Of a stretch of DNA of 7,536 nucleotides, positions 5,801 to 7,536 are shown one piece after another. The stretch covers positions 1-7,536 of the forward strand of contig JAQUUS010000073.1 of the NCBI GenBank assembly GCA_028693775.1. The letters run 5' to 3'. Below the pieces are notes generated by a model that saw only the letters and a program-made list of their open reading frames with translations, did no database searches and was not told the origin of the DNA. Numbering within the stretch: the stretch's first letter is position 1; each line of letters begins with the position of its first letter. Source of the stretch: Alphaproteobacteria bacterium. GTDB lineage: Bacteria > Pseudomonadota > Alphaproteobacteria > UBA9219. A program made the translations under genes and the position numbers.

Positions 5801-5838
5801 CCCCGCGTTAGTTAAAGAATTTTAATAAGGTGAAACAA

Positions 5839-6312
5839 ATGAGCAATTCAACCGCCGAAGACACCATCCAGGTCCGCGAAATTGTCGGAAAAGCAGCAGA
5901 GACCGCCGCTATCTGGGGCATCCTCTATGCCGAGTCAGCCGAACAACGCGCGATCCGCGCGGGCATCAAGGAAAGACAACCCGGATACACAAGTTCGAAC
6001 AAAGGAAACAATTGGGGCTTTTACGTCATGCTGGGCCTTACAGGCGTGTGCGGAGCATCGGTTGCGAATTCGATCATCACGAAGGATCCGTCGCTCATCC
6101 CCGTGCAAACCTCTCTGTTTGCCAAACAGGTCGCCGTCAACATCGGCGCTTTTGTGGCAACTCCATGGGCGATATTCAACGGAGGCATGGCCACCTTCGG
6201 TCTCTATAACGACACGCGCGTCGCGCTTAAAAAGATCGGCGATATCGAGGTGAGAAAGCCCCATCCCGTGAGATGGCTGAAAAACAAGCTCCAAACCCAC
6301 AATAACGGCTAA
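5839..6312 (+). CDS. Small membrane protein of unknown function
   Basis: I do not recognise this 157-residue protein. The N-terminal part (1-57) is hydrophilic with a helical look (REIVGKAAETAAIWGIL, then charged residues to about 46). Two likely membrane segments follow: about 59-80 (WGFYVMLGLTGVCGASVA) and about 97-121 (AVNIGAFVATPWAIFNGG). The C-terminus is basic (KKIGDIEVRKPHPVRWLKNK), which would favour a cytoplasmic tail next to the inner membrane. No signal peptide cleavage site is obvious. The ATG at 5839 is chosen because TAAGGTG ends seven bases upstream; the GTG at 5830 in the same frame overlaps that site. It lies between cysE and cysK, but has its own promoter and stem-loops on both sides, so a role in cysteine metabolism cannot be assumed. 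Codon use resembles its neighbours. Confidence 0.82.
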   Translation: MSNSTAEDTIQVREIVGKAAETAAIWGILYAESAEQRAIRAGIKERQPGYTSSNKGNNWGFYVMLGLTGVCGASVANSIITKDPSLIPVQTSLFAKQVAVNIGAFVATPWAIFNGGMATFGLYNDTRVALKKIGDIEVRKPHPVRWLKNKLQTHNNG

Positions 6313-6358
6313 TCCCTGCTGAAAACAACATTATTGCCCGCCCACAACCGCACCTATA

Positions 6359-6389
6359 TCATGGCGGCCTGAAAGAGAGGCCGCCATGA
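6359..6389 (+). promoter_or_regulatory. Start-codon hairpin of cysK
   Basis: TCATGGCGGCCT (6359-6370) and AGGCCGCCATGA (6378-6389) form a perfect 12-base-pair inverted repeat with the loop GAAAGAG. The 3' arm contains the cysK ATG (6386-6388) and half of its Shine-Dalgarno GAGAGG (6375-6380); the rest of that site is in the loop. In the mRNA this stem would hide the start codon and strongly limit initiation unless opened. The 5' arm also holds ATG-GCG-GCC-TGA (6361-6372), a three-codon frame. No T-run follows, so it is not an intrinsic terminator. It could instead be a DNA operator for a dimeric regulator. Confidence 0.7.
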
Positions 6390-7342
6390 CCGATATTTTC
6401 GACACGACCAATCGCATCTACAACGACATGACGGAGCTGATCGGCAAAACGCCGCTGGTCCGCCTCAACAAGATCGCCTACGACGAAGGGTGCGTAGCCA
6501 CCGTCCTTGCCAAGCTGGAATACTTCAACCCGCTGTCATCGGTCAAAGACCGCACCGCGCTGGGCATGATCAACGCCGCCGAAAAAGAAGGCAAACTCCT
6601 CGCCGGAGGAACGATTGTCGAAGCCACCTCCGGCAACACGGGCATCGGGCTGGCATTCATCTCCGCCATGAGAGGCTACAAGCTGATCCTCACAATGCCC
6701 GAGAACATGTCGCTCGAGCGCCGCAAGCTGCTGGCGTTTCTTGGCGCGAAAATTATCCTGACCCCGGCGAGCGAAGGCATGTCCGGCTCTGTCAAAAAGG
6801 CCGAGGAAATCACGAAAGCGACGCCGGGCGCGATCATGGCAAAGCAGTTCGAAAACCCCGCGAACCCCGCGATCCACCACTTCACAACAGGCGAGGAAAT
6901 CTGGACCGATACCAAAGGCGCGGTCAATGCGTTCGTCGCTGGCGTAGGCACAGGGGGCACGCTGCAAGGCGTCGCGGAAAACCTCAAGATGCACAAGGAA
7001 ACGATCGAAATTTTCGCGGTCGAGCCCGCCTCGAGCCCCATCCTTTCGGGCGGCCAGGCCAGAGTGCACAAAATTCAGGGCATCGGAGCCAACTTCATCC
7101 CGCCGCTGCTCGATCTGAAAATCGTGGACGAGATCATCGACATCGGCGACGACGAAGCCCTTGAGACCACGCGCAAACTGGCGCGCAAGGAAGGCATCCT
7201 CGCAGGCATATCGTCCGGCGCAGCCGTCGCGGCGGCAATCAAAATCGCGCAGCGTCCTGTTATGAGAGGCAAAACGATCGTCGCCCTCCTCCCCGACACA
7301 GGCGAGCGATATCTCTCCTCGGAGCTCTTCAACATCGAATAA
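6386..7342 (+). CDS. cysK: Cysteine synthase A (O-acetylserine sulfhydrylase)
   Basis: This PLP enzyme converts O-acetylserine and sulfide into cysteine and acetate, the step after CysE. It has 318 residues, normal for the family, with about 16 residues before the conserved MTELIGKTPLVRLN. The PLP lysine is K54 in NPLSSVKDR. The substrate loop TSGNTG is at 81-86, the phosphate-binding GTGGT at 188-192, KIQGIGANFIP near 229-239 (a cysteine synthase signature), SSGAA at 276-280 and LLPDTGERY at 301-309. It has a single Cys (C36). There is no C-terminal CBS or regulatory domain, so it is a plain cysteine synthase rather than a cystathionine beta-synthase, although the two families are close. The start at 6386 has GAGAGG five bases upstream, inside a strong hairpin that probably controls translation. 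The promoter is unclear; TATATC at 6355-6360 is the only -10 candidate close by. A likely terminator follows the stop codon. Confidence 0.95.
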   Translation: MTDIFDTTNRIYNDMTELIGKTPLVRLNKIAYDEGCVATVLAKLEYFNPLSSVKDRTALGMINAAEKEGKLLAGGTIVEATSGNTGIGLAFISAMRGYKLILTMPENMSLERRKLLAFLGAKIILTPASEGMSGSVKKAEEITKATPGAIMAKQFENPANPAIHHFTTGEEIWTDTKGAVNAFVAGVGTGGTLQGVAENLKMHKETIEIFAVEPASSPILSGGQARVHKIQGIGANFIPPLLDLKIVDEIIDIGDDEALETTRKLARKEGILAGISSGAAVAAAIKIAQRPVMRGKTIVALLPDTGERYLSSELFNIE

Positions 7343-7345
7343 CGC

Positions 7346-7407
7346 GGCCCTTGCGTTAACCATGACCGGGTTTTCGCCATCATTGAACGCAAACGGCCTG
7401 ATTTTTT
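7346..7407 (+). terminator. Likely intrinsic terminator after cysK
   Basis: GGCC (7346-7349) and TTGCGTT (7351-7357) pair with AACGCAA (7386-7392) and GGCC (7395-7398), leaving small bulges. ATGA (7362-7365) pairs with TCAT (7380-7383) further in. TGA and six T residues (7402-7407) follow the stem. The long apical region is unusual, but the stem followed by a T-run, shortly after the cysK stop, fits a terminator. A second small stem CCGC/GCGG (7408-7411 with 7416-7419) followed by CATTTT lies just beyond. Confidence 0.5.
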
Positions 7408-7430
7408 CCGCTACAGCGGCATTTTCCAAA

Positions 7431-7457
7431 TTACTTTCGTTTACATGGCGTTATACT
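7431..7457 (+). promoter_or_regulatory. Candidate promoter of the last gene
   Basis: TATACT (7452-7457) matches five of six bases of the -10 consensus. TTACTT (7431-7436) is a weak -35 at a short spacing of 15 bases. It lies in an AT-rich patch after the cysK terminator and about 30 bases before the next start codon, where a promoter is expected. Confidence 0.4.
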
Positions 7458-7488
7458 GCATATCGATGACTAACGAGGAGAATAAGGC

Positions 7489-7536
7489 GTGAAAAAGAGC
7501 ATTAGCCACGAAACTCTTTGGAACGCAGCCTGCATG
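7489..7536 (+). CDS. Start of an unidentified gene, cut by the window edge
   Basis: A GTG at 7489 begins an open frame of 16 codons (VKKSISHETLWNAACM) that runs to the end of the window. GAGGAG (7475-7480) lies eight bases upstream, an ideal ribosome site, and a candidate promoter precedes it. The first residues are basic and polar, and too little is visible to guess a function. A short frame from ATG 7466 (MTNEENKA) ends in the TGA that overlaps this GTG by the GTGA pattern, but it has no ribosome site and is probably chance. Confidence 0.55.
   Translation, partial: MKKSISHETLWNAACM

Noticed and set aside
6536..7429. A 297-codon open frame on the - strand opposite cysK
   Set aside because: It is antisense to an intact cysteine synthase with all catalytic motifs; GC-rich third positions keep the opposite frame open.
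7466..7492. Mini-frame MTNEENKA overlapping the last gene's GTG as a second leader peptide
   Set aside because: There is no ribosome site upstream and no informative codon run. The overlap probably results from the GAGGAG ribosome site of the real gene.

Overview
The window looks like chromosomal DNA from a moderately GC-rich proteobacterium, most likely an alphaproteobacterium. That assignment rests on the style of the serine acetyltransferase, cysteine synthase and diguanylate cyclase and on codon use; it is a judgement, not a proof. I see no rRNA, tRNA, CRISPR array, insertion sequence or phage gene. Coding density is high and no gene-free stretch exceeds 300 bases.

Layout. At the left edge lies an unrecognised gene on the + strand (111-650) whose coding signal runs upstream of its first ATG to an in-frame stop at 15-17. 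Its 3' end converges on, and overlaps, a GGDEF diguanylate cyclase on the - strand. That cyclase sits directly downstream of ligA (NAD-dependent DNA ligase, - strand), and the two probably form one transcript. ligA is divergent from a small metallophosphoesterase of the MPPED type (3924-4619). Then comes a cysteine-biosynthesis block on the + strand: cysE (4796-5653), a small two-helix membrane protein of unknown function (5839-6312) with its own promoter, and cysK (6386-7342), closed by a likely intrinsic terminator. A new gene starts at 7489 and runs off the right edge.

How the genes work together. CysE makes O-acetylserine from serine and acetyl-CoA, and CysK converts it with sulfide to cysteine. 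The most striking part of the window is the leader of cysE. A promoter three bases after the phosphoesterase stop is followed by a ten-codon reading frame, MTLCCCCPSL, with four consecutive Cys codons. These codons lie in two mutually exclusive RNA pairings, one of which covers the cysE Shine-Dalgarno sequence. This has the form of a cysteine-sensing leader-peptide attenuator acting on the first enzyme of cysteine synthesis. The cysK start codon is separately buried in a perfect 12-bp hairpin. Both enzymes of the pathway therefore appear to be controlled after transcription starts, by different RNA devices. The functional claims for these leaders are inference from sequence and have not been tested.
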